23,414 bases of DNA, from the NCBI GenBank assembly GCA_002343445.1, contig DDSP01000060.1:1-23414 (forward strand). Reading direction: 5' to 3'. Every line of letters begins with the position of its first letter. Within the stretch, counting starts at the first letter, position 1. Below, one piece after another: positions 7,415-15,618 of the stretch. The DNA comes from Chthonomonas sp. UBA2387. GTDB taxonomy: Bacteria > Armatimonadota > Fimbriimonadia > Fimbriimonadales > Fimbriimonadaceae. A program made the position numbers and the translations under genes. The notes below the pieces were generated by a model that worked only from the letters and a program-made list of their open reading frames with translations, did no database searches and was not told where the DNA came from.

Positions 7415-7927
7415 ATGACGGCACATCAAGCCATTGCTCATTCATCGGTGCACCACGATCTCAAGGTGGCCGACGAGGTGTTCCTGCTGATGGCGATGCT
7501 GCATCGCCAACATCCCGATCGCGAGGACTTCGAAGTGAAGGAGGTCTTGGATTTGGCGCACGCCCTGAAACTGGCGGGCGAGGTTCGGCCCGGTGTGGCC
7601 ACCCACCTCAGCCGCCATTGCGTGGCCAACAAATCGCCTCAGCCGGGGGCATACCGCATGCTGTACGCCACCGAACACGGCCGCCGACGCCTGCTGCGCC
7701 CGGGCGACGACGTCCACCCCGAGCGGACGGGCAAGATGTTCCCGTACCTGCACGAAGTGCCTCAGCAGTACGGCGAACTCGTCCGCTGGGCGATGGAACG
7801 GTACGAGGCCGCAGACACCGCCCCAACCGGGCTGGCCGGCTTGGCTCAGCTTCGGGGCAGCGGCAAGGGTCTGTGGCCCGAAGGAGCGGATGCCTTCGTC
7901 CGCGAAGTCCGCAAGGGTTGGGCATGA
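7415..7927 (+). CDS. Predicted antitoxin/regulator of PIN toxin, winged-helix-like
   Basis: This 170-residue protein has no name that I can assign with certainty. It resembles a family of short proteins found beside PIN nucleases, with the pattern ADEVFLLMAMLHRQHPDREDFEVKEVLDLA (about residues 19-48), then RPGVATHLSRHCVANKSPQPGAYRMLYATEHGRRRLLRPGDDVHPERTGKMFP (about 56-108). The first part reads like a helix-turn-helix, with DFEVKEVLDLA as an early helix and the conserved HCVAN/YRMLY stretch as strand and wing. The C-terminal tail is variable and could wrap the toxin. It overlaps the PIN gene by ATGA and stands behind a palindrome-covered promoter. From this position I infer that it is the antitoxin and the operon's DNA-binding repressor. 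The role is inferred from context, not from a known motif. Confidence 0.7.
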   Translation: MTAHQAIAHSSVHHDLKVADEVFLLMAMLHRQHPDREDFEVKEVLDLAHALKLAGEVRPGVATHLSRHCVANKSPQPGAYRMLYATEHGRRRLLRPGDDVHPERTGKMFPYLHEVPQQYGELVRWAMERYEAADTAPTGLAGLAQLRGSGKGLWPEGADAFVREVRKGWA

Positions 7928-8346
7928 GCAGAATCTTCTTCGACACGAACATGTTCATCGCAATGTTTGAAGATGAAGGCGATGCCGGCATGCGCGTCGG
8001 GCGTTTGGTCGAGCGGATGTTCGCGCGTGGCGACGTTCTGCTCACCAGCGCCATGACGCTGGGCGAGTTGCTGGTACGGCCGGTTAAGGAGGGTCGGGAG
8101 GACCTTGCGGCGCGCTACCGCTCCTCGCTTTGCGGGCCGGGGATCACGTTGATTCCGTTCGATGCTCGGGCGGCGCAGGCGTTCGCCGAACTCCGGAGCC
8201 GGGGCATCAAGCCGCCGGACGCCATCCAACTCGCCTGCGCGGCCACCCACGGGTGCGATCTGTTCGTGAGCAACGACCGGGCCCTTTCGGGCCTCGACGT
8301 CCCCGGCATCCAGTTCATCGCCACCCTGGACACCGTGCCGATCTAG
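7924..8346 (+). CDS. vapC: PIN-domain ribonuclease, VapC-like toxin
   Basis: This is a 140-residue PIN nuclease that should cut RNA with Mg2+ or Mn2+ when released from its antitoxin. All four acidic residues of the PIN active site are visible: D7 in FFDTNMFIA, E48 in TLGELLV, D99 in KPPDAIQLACA and D118 in VSNDRAL. The protein is complete and of normal VapC length. Its ATG at 7924 overlaps the stop of the upstream gene, so the two are co-translated, with the presumed antitoxin first as in VapBC modules. The upstream partner is not a short AbrB- or RHH-type VapB, which makes the pair unusual. The RNA target cannot be read from sequence. Confidence 0.88.
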   Translation: MSRIFFDTNMFIAMFEDEGDAGMRVGRLVERMFARGDVLLTSAMTLGELLVRPVKEGREDLAARYRSSLCGPGITLIPFDARAAQAFAELRSRGIKPPDAIQLACAATHGCDLFVSNDRALSGLDVPGIQFIATLDTVPI

Positions 8347-8354
8347 CCAATCCT

Positions 8355-11300
8355 TTACGGGTCGCCGGCCTTCCCGAGGTTCCTGCGCAGAATGAGAAAG
8401 TCCATGGCGTTTACGACCGCGTCGCCGGTGAGGTCGGCTTGGGGGTTCCAGTTTGCCGAGGCCGGGGTCGAGCCGAACGCGGCCCTAAACTGGAGGAAGT
8501 CGGCGGCGTTGATGCTGTTGGTGCCGTTGATGTCGCCGACGATCAGGGAGACCTGGTTCCCCGCGTGCATGCCTCCCGAGGTGTTCGCTCGAAACACTCG
8601 CCTGAGGAACCCTGCCGGTTGGATGGCGACATCGAACGAACTTCGGCCCGGTGCGTGGCAAGCGAACTCGCCATTGGCTCCCAGCGCGACGTAGCGCTCA
8701 AAGAAGTCGCTAGTTTCCCCGGGCATCCTGAACCCGATGCGGACAACTCGGGGCCATCCTTGCGCCAGCATGTCGTCGAAGAGAAGTCGGCCCGAGACCA
8801 AGGAGCCCTCGGGTTCGGCACTGACGACGACATGGTCGATCATCGGCCCAAACGTTCCAGGGGTTCCGCTGCGGAAACGGAGTCGCGTCGTGCCACCAAT
8901 CGTGCTCGAACCCGGGATGTTGATCTCGACACGCACCCAATCCATGTCCCAATCGTCCCGCGCGCCGATGCGGCTGGCGTCATAGACCACCGTGCCGTTC
9001 CACTCGACGATGCAACGCCCGGCCGTGATCGCCCGGTGAGCGGTGAAGAAGAACGTGAGACGGTAGGGCTTCCCGGGTTCCGTGGCGAGGTCTTGGTAGA
9101 CGCCTCCCGCTCCGGAGCCATTCAGTTCCAGACATTGGCCACCCTGGGCCGCCGCCTTGTCCCAGCCCCAGAGCGTAGCGCCGCCCCCGAAGGTGGTCCA
9201 ATCGGAAATGGTCTGCCCACCTGCATACGTCTGGACTTGACCGGCGTATTCGAACTCGAAGCTTCCATCGCCCGCGATGTTCTCGCGGTCTTCGATGGGG
9301 ATGCGCCACATCCCCTGCCCGAAGGTTGCCGCATTCAGGTAACCCGTGCTGCGGTTGGCTTGCAAAGCGTTGACCCGTACATTGGGCAGACCGAGCGGTG
9401 CCGTTGCGTTCGTCCACGTTGCTCCGGCGTCGGCCGTCATGAATACTCCGATATCGGTTCCGACATACCAGGTGTTTGCGGGATCGTTGGGGTCTCGCTC
9501 GACACAGTTCGCCGGAGCGTCGGGCAGAGCCGTCGTGCTGCCCGACACGTTTGTCCAAGTGAAAGCAGTACTTCCGGCGCCGGCGACCCCGCGCCAAAGA
9601 TGGGGCGCTCCGAATCCCGAGAGCGACACCAAGACGTCTCGCGAGTTACCAGGGTGCGGTTCGACCGCGGTAACGGCTCGGTTCGGGAGCGCACCTGTTC
9701 CACCGCTGTCGATGCGCGTCCAGTTATTGCCTCCGTTGGTCGTGAACCAGAGGCGGCCATCCGACGTGCCACCGAACAGGTGCGAGGTGTTACTGGGAGC
9801 GACGGCGATGGCGTTGACCCAACCTCCAGTGCCCGGCATGACCTGTCCTCCCAACCTCGCGTTCCAGAACGGAGAGGACGTATAGTTGAGCTTCCAGACA
9901 TAGTTGGTGCCCAGGTACAACGTCTCGGCGTTGCCTGGATCGGCGGCGAGGGCGACGATGAACGGTACGGTGTCTGTGCCGTAGCTTGAGGGCGTGGGCA
10001 CGGTCGAGTTGGCCCATCCGTCGTTCGTCGCGTAGACCGCTCCGCTCTGGGACGAGGCGAATTGGACGCGCCCATCCTGAGGGCTGATCGCCACGCCGCC
10101 TCCGTCGCCACCACCCACCGCATGCCAAAGGCGGTAATCCCCCTTCCAAGCGGGTGTTGCGTTGTCTTGCGACCCCCCAAGTGCACGATTCGGGTCGGTG
10201 GACGACCATGCGCCGGTATAGAACTGGGTGATCTTCAGCGTCCCCGGATTGTAGGAGTCCACCAGATCGTGGGCGTCGTTGAACACGGGTCGCATGATCC
10301 CGCCATCGTTGCCCACGAGGACGACCCTTGGGTCGGCCGGGCTGACGCGGATGCTGTGCTGGTCGTTATGGGTTCGAGCGTTGGTTGCGCTCCAGGTCGG
10401 GCCGCCGATGGATCGCCAGTTCGCCCCGCCGTCCAGCGTCATCGCCACGTCGATCAATCCCACGTAGACGACGTCTCCGCCACCGACCTTGGATCCAACC
10501 TCCAAGGCGTAGTCGTAGTTGGCTTGGGACCAGTTGAAGTTGGTCGCGACCTCGTTGCCGTTGGGGAACGTGGCGTTGTCGATACGGACCCAAGTGGCGC
10601 CCGAGTTCTCGCTTTTCAGCACCGCTCCCGGCGTTTGCGCACGAAGGAGGTAGACGCGATCGGCGCTAGTCGGCGAACAAGCCAGCGCCAACCTACCGGA
10701 TGCCGAAGTGAGGCCTGCATTGCTGGAGACGACCTCCCAAGTGGCGCCTCGGTTGCCCGAGCGATAGATGCGCCCGCTGGCGGTCGAAGAGCCCGGGCAG
10801 GCGGCTGCGTAGTAGAAGCGTTCGCCGTTGCCGAACTGGGCGGATTTGGCCATGCTTGAGAACCCCGAGCCGCTCAGAGACAGCACTCGGGTCCAAGTCG
10901 CCCCATGGTCGGTGCTTCGCCAGACGCCATCGGTCGCACTCGAAGCGCCGACGCCGACGGCTGCGAGCACGATGTTGGGACTCTCTGGAACGATCACGAT
11001 CTCGGCAACGGGTGAGGAGCCGAACGAGTTTCGCGCGAAGTTCTGCCAGGTTGTTCCACCATCTAGACTCCGCATGATGCCGAATCCGCGCGCCAAGCCC
11101 AGATAGAATGCCGAACCCGAGAGTCCATGGTGATCGCCAGTCCCGACGTAGATGCGGTTCTCATTGCTCGGGTCGATGGCGACGCACGACGTGTGCAATG
11201 CGGGCCAATCCCACGACAGTGGATTCCATTGGGTGAAGCCGCCGAGTGCGCTGCTGCGCCAAACGCCTCCCTGAGCTGCAGCGGCAAGCGCCAACGACCC

Positions 11301-11750
11301 GTCGTTGCTGAACGCGATGCCGTTGACGCGTCCCAGATTCTCACCCACACCATAGTAGCGGCGGTACGGGGGCGCCACACGGTAGGGGCCGACCGACTCC
11401 CAACCGCCAAAGCCCAGCACGGTGTTTTCATTGCCGGATTGGAAGATGGCTGGCGGCAACGCGTCCCGCTCGGCCTCGGCCTTGGCGTATGGCATTTCGC
11501 CGATGACTTTCGAAGGATACGACCGAAGCGTCAGGTCGTGGACCATCGCCTCGTGATAGCGAAGCCGTGGCACTCGTGCGCCCTGAGAGTGCTCTTCTCG
11601 GGCATGTCGAAGGCGCCGACCAAGGATGGTCAAGTCAGCGGTTTGGCCCAGCGAAAGATCGGACGCAGCCCCGGTGCCAGTGGCCGGGAACAACGGATCC
11701 GACAAGACGCTCTGGGCGTGGACCAGCGCCAGAAGTGCGGTGATCAGCAT
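8355..11750 (-). CDS. Secreted Asp-box (BNR) repeat protein with dockerin-like C-terminus
   Basis: This 1131-residue protein starts with a short signal sequence (MLITALLALVHAQS). At least seven Asp-box repeats mark sialidase/sortilin-type beta-propellers: SLDGGTTW, STDHGATW, SGNRGATW, SENSGATW, TLDGGANW, TTNGGNNW and TADAGATW. A jelly-roll, carbohydrate-binding-like module follows (DGSFEFEYAGQVQTY to PMIDHVVVSAE, roughly residues 855-1000). Two Ca-binding dockerin-type repeats end it: DINGTNSINAADFLQFRAAFG and DLTGDAVVNAMDFLILRRNLG. No sialidase FRIP/arginine triad was recognised, so a scaffold, adhesin or glycan-binding role is as likely as an enzymatic one. Only 35 bp separate it from the SARP-like regulator upstream, and SARP-type heptamers lie in that gap. 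It converges on the PIN gene with an 8-bp gap and no clear terminator. Confidence 0.82.
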   Translation of the reverse strand: MLITALLALVHAQSVLSDPLFPATGTGAASDLSLGQTADLTILGRRLRHAREEHSQGARVPRLRYHEAMVHDLTLRSYPSKVIGEMPYAKAEAERDALPPAIFQSGNENTVLGFGGWESVGPYRVAPPYRRYYGVGENLGRVNGIAFSNDGSLALAAAAQGGVWRSSALGGFTQWNPLSWDWPALHTSCVAIDPSNENRIYVGTGDHHGLSGSAFYLGLARGFGIMRSLDGGTTWQNFARNSFGSSPVAEIVIVPESPNIVLAAVGVGASSATDGVWRSTDHGATWTRVLSLSGSGFSSMAKSAQFGNGERFYYAAACPGSSTASGRIYRSGNRGATWEVVSSNAGLTSASGRLALACSPTSADRVYLLRAQTPGAVLKSENSGATWVRIDNATFPNGNEVATNFNWSQANYDYALEVGSKVGGGDVVYVGLIDVAMTLDGGANWRSIGGPTWSATNARTHNDQHSIRVSPADPRVVLVGNDGGIMRPVFNDAHDLVDSYNPGTLKITQFYTGAWSSTDPNRALGGSQDNATPAWKGDYRLWHAVGGGDGGGVAISPQDGRVQFASSQSGAVYATNDGWANSTVPTPSSYGTDTVPFIVALAADPGNAETLYLGTNYVWKLNYTSSPFWNARLGGQVMPGTGGWVNAIAVAPSNTSHLFGGTSDGRLWFTTNGGNNWTRIDSGGTGALPNRAVTAVEPHPGNSRDVLVSLSGFGAPHLWRGVAGAGSTAFTWTNVSGSTTALPDAPANCVERDPNDPANTWYVGTDIGVFMTADAGATWTNATAPLGLPNVRVNALQANRSTGYLNAATFGQGMWRIPIEDRENIAGDGSFEFEYAGQVQTYAGGQTISDWTTFGGGATLWGWDKAAAQGGQCLELNGSGAGGVYQDLATEPGKPYRLTFFFTAHRAITAGRCIVEWNGTVVYDASRIGARDDWDMDWVRVEINIPGSSTIGGTTRLRFRSGTPGTFGPMIDHVVVSAEPEGSLVSGRLLFDDMLAQGWPRVVRIGFRMPGETSDFFERYVALGANGEFACHAPGRSSFDVAIQPAGFLRRVFRANTSGGMHAGNQVSLIVGDINGTNSINAADFLQFRAAFGSTPASANWNPQADLTGDAVVNAMDFLILRRNLGKAGDP

Positions 11751-11757
11751 GCAGGAA

Positions 11758-11763
11758 CTCTTA
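11758..11763 (-). promoter_or_regulatory. Weak -10-like box (TAAGAG) before the Asp-box gene
   Basis: Read on the minus strand, TAAGAG ends 7 nt before the ATG at 11750 and starts 9 nt after the second GGTAACC heptamer. It is a poor -10, as expected for an activator-dependent promoter. Confidence 0.35.
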
Positions 11764-11772
11764 CAGCAGCGC

Positions 11773-11790
11773 GGTTACCGTAGGGTTACC
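11773..11790 (-). promoter_or_regulatory. Tandem GGTAACC heptamers, candidate SARP binding site
   Basis: Two identical heptamers GGTAACC (11790-11784 and 11779-11773 on the minus strand) are separated by 4 bp, giving an 11-bp period and placing both on one face of the helix. The first overlaps the stop codon of the SARP-like regulator gene. SARP activators are known to bind heptamer direct repeats with 11-bp spacing about 8 bp upstream of the -10 box; here the gap is 9 bp. The repeats are seen; the binding is inferred. Confidence 0.55.
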
Positions 11791-13513
11791 GGTTCTGGAG
11801 CCTGGCGATGAGCGCGGCGACTTCTGTTCGTGCATCCTCGGCCCATGGCTCGTTGAGGTCTTCGAGTGGCCTGCACCCCCCGGTCTCGGCCAGCACGCGA
11901 CGGCGGAGGTCGGGGTCTGAGGAGCGGCTGGCGCGGCGCAGGTCATGCACGTCGATCCAATAGGGCTCCTCGAGGACCAAGCGGAGAGTCTGTGCGGACC
12001 ATTCGACCACGTCCTCCCCAAACGCTCGGCGAATGTAGCTGCAGGCGACCTTGAGCGACTTCTTCGCGGCGCCCTCCTCCATGCCCGTCCAAAGATCGTC
12101 GAGCACGCGCTGGACTTGAACTGGGCGGTCGTGGTAAGCGAGATAGGCGAACAGCGTGCGCGCGCGCGGGCGCACCCAATCGCTTCGTTCCAGCAGCCTG
12201 CCGCCGACGACCACGGAGATCGGGCCGATCAGGCGCACGACGCGCGCCGTGACTCCAGAAGTCTTCGACCACTTGCTCGCTTGATCAACCGCCAGGCCTC
12301 TGGCAATGGCGTGACCGAAACTGGTTGCCGCCTCAACGGGATCGCGTCGCGCCAGAGCCTCGCCGTAGTTCATCATGCCCGCCAACTCGACGACCCTCGC
12401 TAGGTTCTTGACTTCAACGCGCATGGTGTCCATGACGGCTCGCCCGCGCAGTTCGAGGAAGGGCGAACGGTGATCCACGGCCAGCGCGATGGCTTGTCCG
12501 GCTAGCTCTTGCGCCAGTTCGGCACGGCCCGCGGCGCGCTCAATCCTGGCCGCTTCGATCAGCCCCACCATCCGCCACGCTGGTTCCTCCTCGGCCCAGT
12601 CGATCTCGCCGATCGTCACGGCCGCCTCGTTCCCTCGGTCCTGAAGAGCATGGACATGCGCCCTGGCCAACCGGGCCATGAGCAGGACCACGTTTCCCGG
12701 GTAGGCGGAACGCAGGGCACGTTCGGAGGCTTCTTGCGCTTCTTTGCAGCGACCTGAGGAGGCGAGCCAAAGAGCCAGCATGGCGTCGGCGTAGGCGATC
12801 GACGCCCGGTCGCCAAGTTCCGACAGCCTAGTCAGGGAGTCTTCGACACGCTCCCCCGTGTCGAAGGCAATCAGGGCCAAGATGCGACGCCTGAAGTGCT
12901 CGTCCTCGGCGGGCACTTGTCCACCGTGAGTGCGCTCGATGGCGGCAGCGGCTTCGGCCATGCGGTCGTACCTTCCGGTCAGCCGCTCGACACCGAGCGC
13001 GCGATTGATGACGCTCGTGAGGAGGGCCATCGTATCGCCCACCTTCAACGCGAGGTCTTCCACCTCGGAGTGCAGGGCCCTTGCGGCCATGAAGTCTCGG
13101 CGGTGGCTTACGGCTTCGACGACCTTCATGTTCAGCCATCGAAGACGCTGGGCAGGGGTCAACGGAAACTGATCCAACTTGGCGAGCCACTCGCCGCTGG
13201 CTTGCCAATTGGTCCGTTCCCGAAGGGCGTAAGCAACGTCCATTCCAGCGTCGGCAGCCTCTACAGGATCGCCCTGGGCCTGGGCCAACGAGAACGCCCG
13301 TTCGGCATCGGAAACGCCAAGATCGAAGCGTCCACCCTCGACCTGGGCGAACGAGCGAGCGCGCAACAGCACCGGGTCCTGCTCCACTTCCGCGTCGGGC
13401 AGTTCAAGCGTCCAAGCCGCCACCTCGGACCGCCTGGAGGGTTCGTGCATCAACACGTGCCTGATCTGATCAGATCGCCTAGACGAAGCCATCGCAAGTG
13501 CGTTGCGAGCCAA
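11786..13513 (-). CDS. TPR protein with C-terminal SARP-like DNA-binding domain
   Basis: This is a predicted transcriptional activator of 575 residues. The first 420 or so are alpha-helical TPR-like repeats rich in Ala, Glu and Arg (for example DLGVSDAERAFSLAQAQGDPVEAADAGMDVAYALRERTN). Residues 425-525 form an OmpR/SARP-type winged helix: VVRLIGPISVVVGGRLLERSDWVRPRARTLFAYLAYHDRPVQVQRVLDDLW, then KKSLKVACSYIRRAFG and LVLEEPYWIDVHDL. A short BTAD-like tail follows (PLEDLNEPWAEDARTEVAALIARL). In SARP and AfsR proteins the DNA-binding domain is at the N-terminus; here the order is reversed. The TTG at 13513 is the first start; the ATG at 13492 (MASSRRSDQIRHVLMHEP) is equally plausible. It lies 20 bp behind the FMN reductase and 35 bp before the Asp-box gene, which it probably activates. 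Confidence 0.8.
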   Translation of the reverse strand: MARNALAMASSRRSDQIRHVLMHEPSRRSEVAAWTLELPDAEVEQDPVLLRARSFAQVEGGRFDLGVSDAERAFSLAQAQGDPVEAADAGMDVAYALRERTNWQASGEWLAKLDQFPLTPAQRLRWLNMKVVEAVSHRRDFMAARALHSEVEDLALKVGDTMALLTSVINRALGVERLTGRYDRMAEAAAAIERTHGGQVPAEDEHFRRRILALIAFDTGERVEDSLTRLSELGDRASIAYADAMLALWLASSGRCKEAQEASERALRSAYPGNVVLLMARLARAHVHALQDRGNEAAVTIGEIDWAEEEPAWRMVGLIEAARIERAAGRAELAQELAGQAIALAVDHRSPFLELRGRAVMDTMRVEVKNLARVVELAGMMNYGEALARRDPVEAATSFGHAIARGLAVDQASKWSKTSGVTARVVRLIGPISVVVGGRLLERSDWVRPRARTLFAYLAYHDRPVQVQRVLDDLWTGMEEGAAKKSLKVACSYIRRAFGEDVVEWSAQTLRLVLEEPYWIDVHDLRRASRSSDPDLRRRVLAETGGCRPLEDLNEPWAEDARTEVAALIARLQNR

Positions 13514-13533
13514 CGCTCACGACGATTATGGGC

Positions 13534-14088
13534 TCACGGCTTGGCGCGGCGGATCAGGTCTTGGAATGCGGCGAGTTGCTTCGTGATCGCGGTCGTCGCC
13601 ATCTCGTCGGTCAGGTTCAGGTCGGCGTCGAACTTGGTGTGCGCTGCTCCCACGTGGACTTCAGGGAAGTAGAGCTGTCGCGCGCTGAAGAAGTTGAGCA
13701 CCTGCCGCAGATGCAGTTGCGACCGCACGCCGCCCGCCCAACCCGGCGAGGCGCTTTGCAGGGCCACCGGCTTGCCCTCGAGGACGCCTTCCGAAGGTGG
13801 CCGAGAGGCCCAGTCCAGTGCGTTTTTGAGCACGCCCGAGAACGAGAAGTTGTGCTCGGGTGTGGCGATCAGCAAGCCGTCGGCCGCCTTGATCGCCTCC
13901 TTGAACGCCACGACCGACGCAGGGAAGTCGGGCTCCAAGTCCATGTTGTAGATCGGGATGTCACCGAGGTCGAAGATCTCGATGGTCATGCCTTCCGGCG
14001 CCAGCCGCTTGGATGCCTCCAAAAGGGCACGGTTGTACGACTTGGCGCGGAGCGAGCCCGCGAACGCGAGAACGTGAAAGTTGCTCAT
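13534..14088 (-). CDS. NADPH-dependent FMN reductase (ChrR/azoreductase type)
   Basis: This is a flavodoxin-like quinone, chromate or azo-compound reductase of 184 residues that uses NAD(P)H and bound FMN in the cytoplasm. The FMN phosphate loop AGSLRAKSYNRALLEA is at residues 10-25. The diagnostic TPEHNFSFSGVLKNALDWASRP follows (about 77-98, normally TPEYN.S..GVLKNAIDW), then the GKPVALQSASPGWAGGVRSQLHLRQVL region. Length and motif order are normal. Its start lies 10 bp behind the stop of the GH1 gene. A TAGAAT box, whose TAG is that stop codon, precedes it by 6 nt, so it may have its own leaderless transcript as well as sharing the GH1 transcript. The natural substrate is unknown. Confidence 0.9.
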   Translation of the reverse strand: MSNFHVLAFAGSLRAKSYNRALLEASKRLAPEGMTIEIFDLGDIPIYNMDLEPDFPASVVAFKEAIKAADGLLIATPEHNFSFSGVLKNALDWASRPPSEGVLEGKPVALQSASPGWAGGVRSQLHLRQVLNFFSARQLYFPEVHVGAAHTKFDADLNLTDEMATTAITKQLAAFQDLIRRAKP

Positions 14089-14094
14089 GCAACT

Positions 14095-14100
14095 ATTCTA
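14095..14100 (-). promoter_or_regulatory. TAGAAT -10-like box before the FMN reductase
   Basis: On the minus strand, TAGAAT ends 6 nt before the ATG at 14088. Its TAG is the stop codon of the GH1 gene. This is one of the clearest members of the leaderless-type set. Confidence 0.45.
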
Positions 14101-15477
14101 CACCCCGATCAGCGAATCCGTTCGCTTGAGGGCCTCGCCGTTGGACCGAATGACCTCCCGGTACCAATAGGCCGAGTCCTTGGGTGTCCGCTTCTGGGTG
14201 GCGTAGTCCACGTGCACCAAGCCGAACCGCTTGCTGTAGCCTTCCGCCCACTCGAAATTGTCCATGAGCGACCAGTGGAAGTAGCCGCGCACGTCGATCC
14301 CGTCTTGGATGGCGCGGTGCAGTTGCTTGAGGTAGTTGCGCGTGTAGGCGATGCGCTGCGGGTCGTGCACGCCGCCATCGTCGTCCACGGCGTCCAGGTT
14401 GGCCATGCCGTTCTCGGTGATCACGATCGGCAGACCGTACCGCTCGTAGTGGAACTTGACCATCCAGTAGATGCCTTCGGGCGTGATCGGCCAACCCATC
14501 GCGTTCTGCGGGTGGCCCGCCGGGTACTTGACGACCACGGGCTGACCATCGGGGCCGGCTTTCACCGTCGGTGCGCTGTAGAAGTTGAGCCCCAGCCAGT
14601 CCAGCGGCTGGCAAATCGTCTTGAGGTCGCTGTCCGACATCGTCATGCCGTAGGCGCCGAACACGCGATCGGCATCCTCGGGCCAAACGCCCAGAATGGC
14701 AGGGTCGAGGTGGAGCGAGCGATGCCAGACTCCCGGCACCTTGATGTTGTCGTCGTGGGCCCGCGCGGCAGCGATGTCCTCGGGGCTGTCGGAGGCCGGA
14801 ATCGAGCCGTGGCCGACCGGAGCGAACGAGACGGAGGGCTTGGTCTTGGCGCTGGCGCGGATCACTTGGACCGACTTGCCGTGCGCGAGGAGCGAATTCT
14901 TGAGGACCGTGAGGTACTCGGGCCAAGGCAGCTTGAGCCCCGGCGCGTGCACGCCCACCGAGTGTCCCAGGCCGACGAAGCACTGCGGCTCGTTCTGCGT
15001 CATCCAGTTCGAGACGCGGTCGGAGAGCTTGTCCACCATCACCTGGGTGTACTCGGCGAACCACTCGGGAGAATCTTCATGCAACCAGCCGCCCCGCGCG
15101 TAGAGCGCGAGCGGGTAGTCCCAGTGGAACAGCGTGGGATACGGCGCGATGCCTTTGGCGAGCAGCGTGTCCACCAGCCGATCGTAGAACTCCAGGCCAC
15201 GGGCGTTTACTCGGCCCACGCCTTCGGGCAGGACGCGAGGCCACGAGATCGAGAAGCGGTAGGCCTGCAACCCGAGTTCGGCCATCATCGCCACATCGTC
15301 GGTCATCCGGTGGTAGTGGTCGCACGCGGGGTCTCCCGTGTGGCCTTCGAAAACCGCACCGGGACGTTGGCAAAGCATGTCCCAGACGGATGGGCCCTTC
15401 CCATCGGTGGCGACGGCACCTTCGATCTGAAAAGAGGCGGTAGCGGCGCCCCAAAGGAAGTTGGGAGGAAACTGCAT
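14098..15477 (-). CDS. Beta-glucosidase, glycoside hydrolase family 1
   Basis: This 459-residue (beta/alpha)8 enzyme should hydrolyse beta-glucosides or beta-galactosides with retention of configuration. The family signature FPPNFLWGAATASFQIEGA is at the very N-terminus (residues 3-21). The acid/base glutamate is E163 in TQNEPQCF and the nucleophile is E355 in ITENGMAN. WSLMDNFEWAEGYSKRFGLVHVDY (about 392-415) and the final KDSAYWYREVI are also typical. There is no signal peptide, so it is cytoplasmic and would act on imported disaccharides. The ATG at 15477 puts the signature in its usual place; an upstream in-frame start would add MGPVQGNLNPL with no support. It heads a minus-strand cluster with the reductase, the SARP-like regulator and the Asp-box protein. 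Confidence 0.95.
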   Translation of the reverse strand: MQFPPNFLWGAATASFQIEGAVATDGKGPSVWDMLCQRPGAVFEGHTGDPACDHYHRMTDDVAMMAELGLQAYRFSISWPRVLPEGVGRVNARGLEFYDRLVDTLLAKGIAPYPTLFHWDYPLALYARGGWLHEDSPEWFAEYTQVMVDKLSDRVSNWMTQNEPQCFVGLGHSVGVHAPGLKLPWPEYLTVLKNSLLAHGKSVQVIRASAKTKPSVSFAPVGHGSIPASDSPEDIAAARAHDDNIKVPGVWHRSLHLDPAILGVWPEDADRVFGAYGMTMSDSDLKTICQPLDWLGLNFYSAPTVKAGPDGQPVVVKYPAGHPQNAMGWPITPEGIYWMVKFHYERYGLPIVITENGMANLDAVDDDGGVHDPQRIAYTRNYLKQLHRAIQDGIDVRGYFHWSLMDNFEWAEGYSKRFGLVHVDYATQKRTPKDSAYWYREVIRSNGEALKRTDSLIGV

Positions 15478-15544
15478 GAGTGGGTTCAAGTTACCTTGCA
15501 CGGGGCCCAATACGCATGGGCCTTGGGGCCAAGCTTGGGACGGG

Positions 15545-15618
15545 TGGAGCGGGCGATGGGAATCGAACCCACGTGGCCAGCTTGGAAGGCTGGAGCTTTA
15601 CCATTAAGCTACGCCCGC
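15545..15618 (-). tRNA. tRNA-Gly (anticodon TCC)
   Basis: Read on the minus strand, the acceptor GCGGGCG (15618-15612) pairs with CGCCCGC. The D arm is GCT-TAATGGTAA-AGC, the anticodon arm is CCAGC-CTTCCAA-GCTGG with TCC as anticodon, and the T arm is GTGGG-TTCGATT-CCCAT with one G-U pair. The discriminator base is T and CCA is encoded (15547-15545). All stems close, so the gene looks functional. About 160 bp separate it from the divergent trans-sulfuration gene. Confidence 0.96.

Noticed and set aside
8130..9989. A 619-codon plus-strand open frame opposite the Asp-box gene
   Set aside because: It starts inside the PIN gene in another frame and its composition is that of an antisense shadow, while the minus strand shows seven Asp-boxes and dockerin repeats.
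15490..15530. A small hairpin (GGCCCA with TGGGCC) between tRNA-Gly and the GH1 gene as a terminator
   Set aside because: The stem is only 6 bp and no T-run follows on the minus strand.
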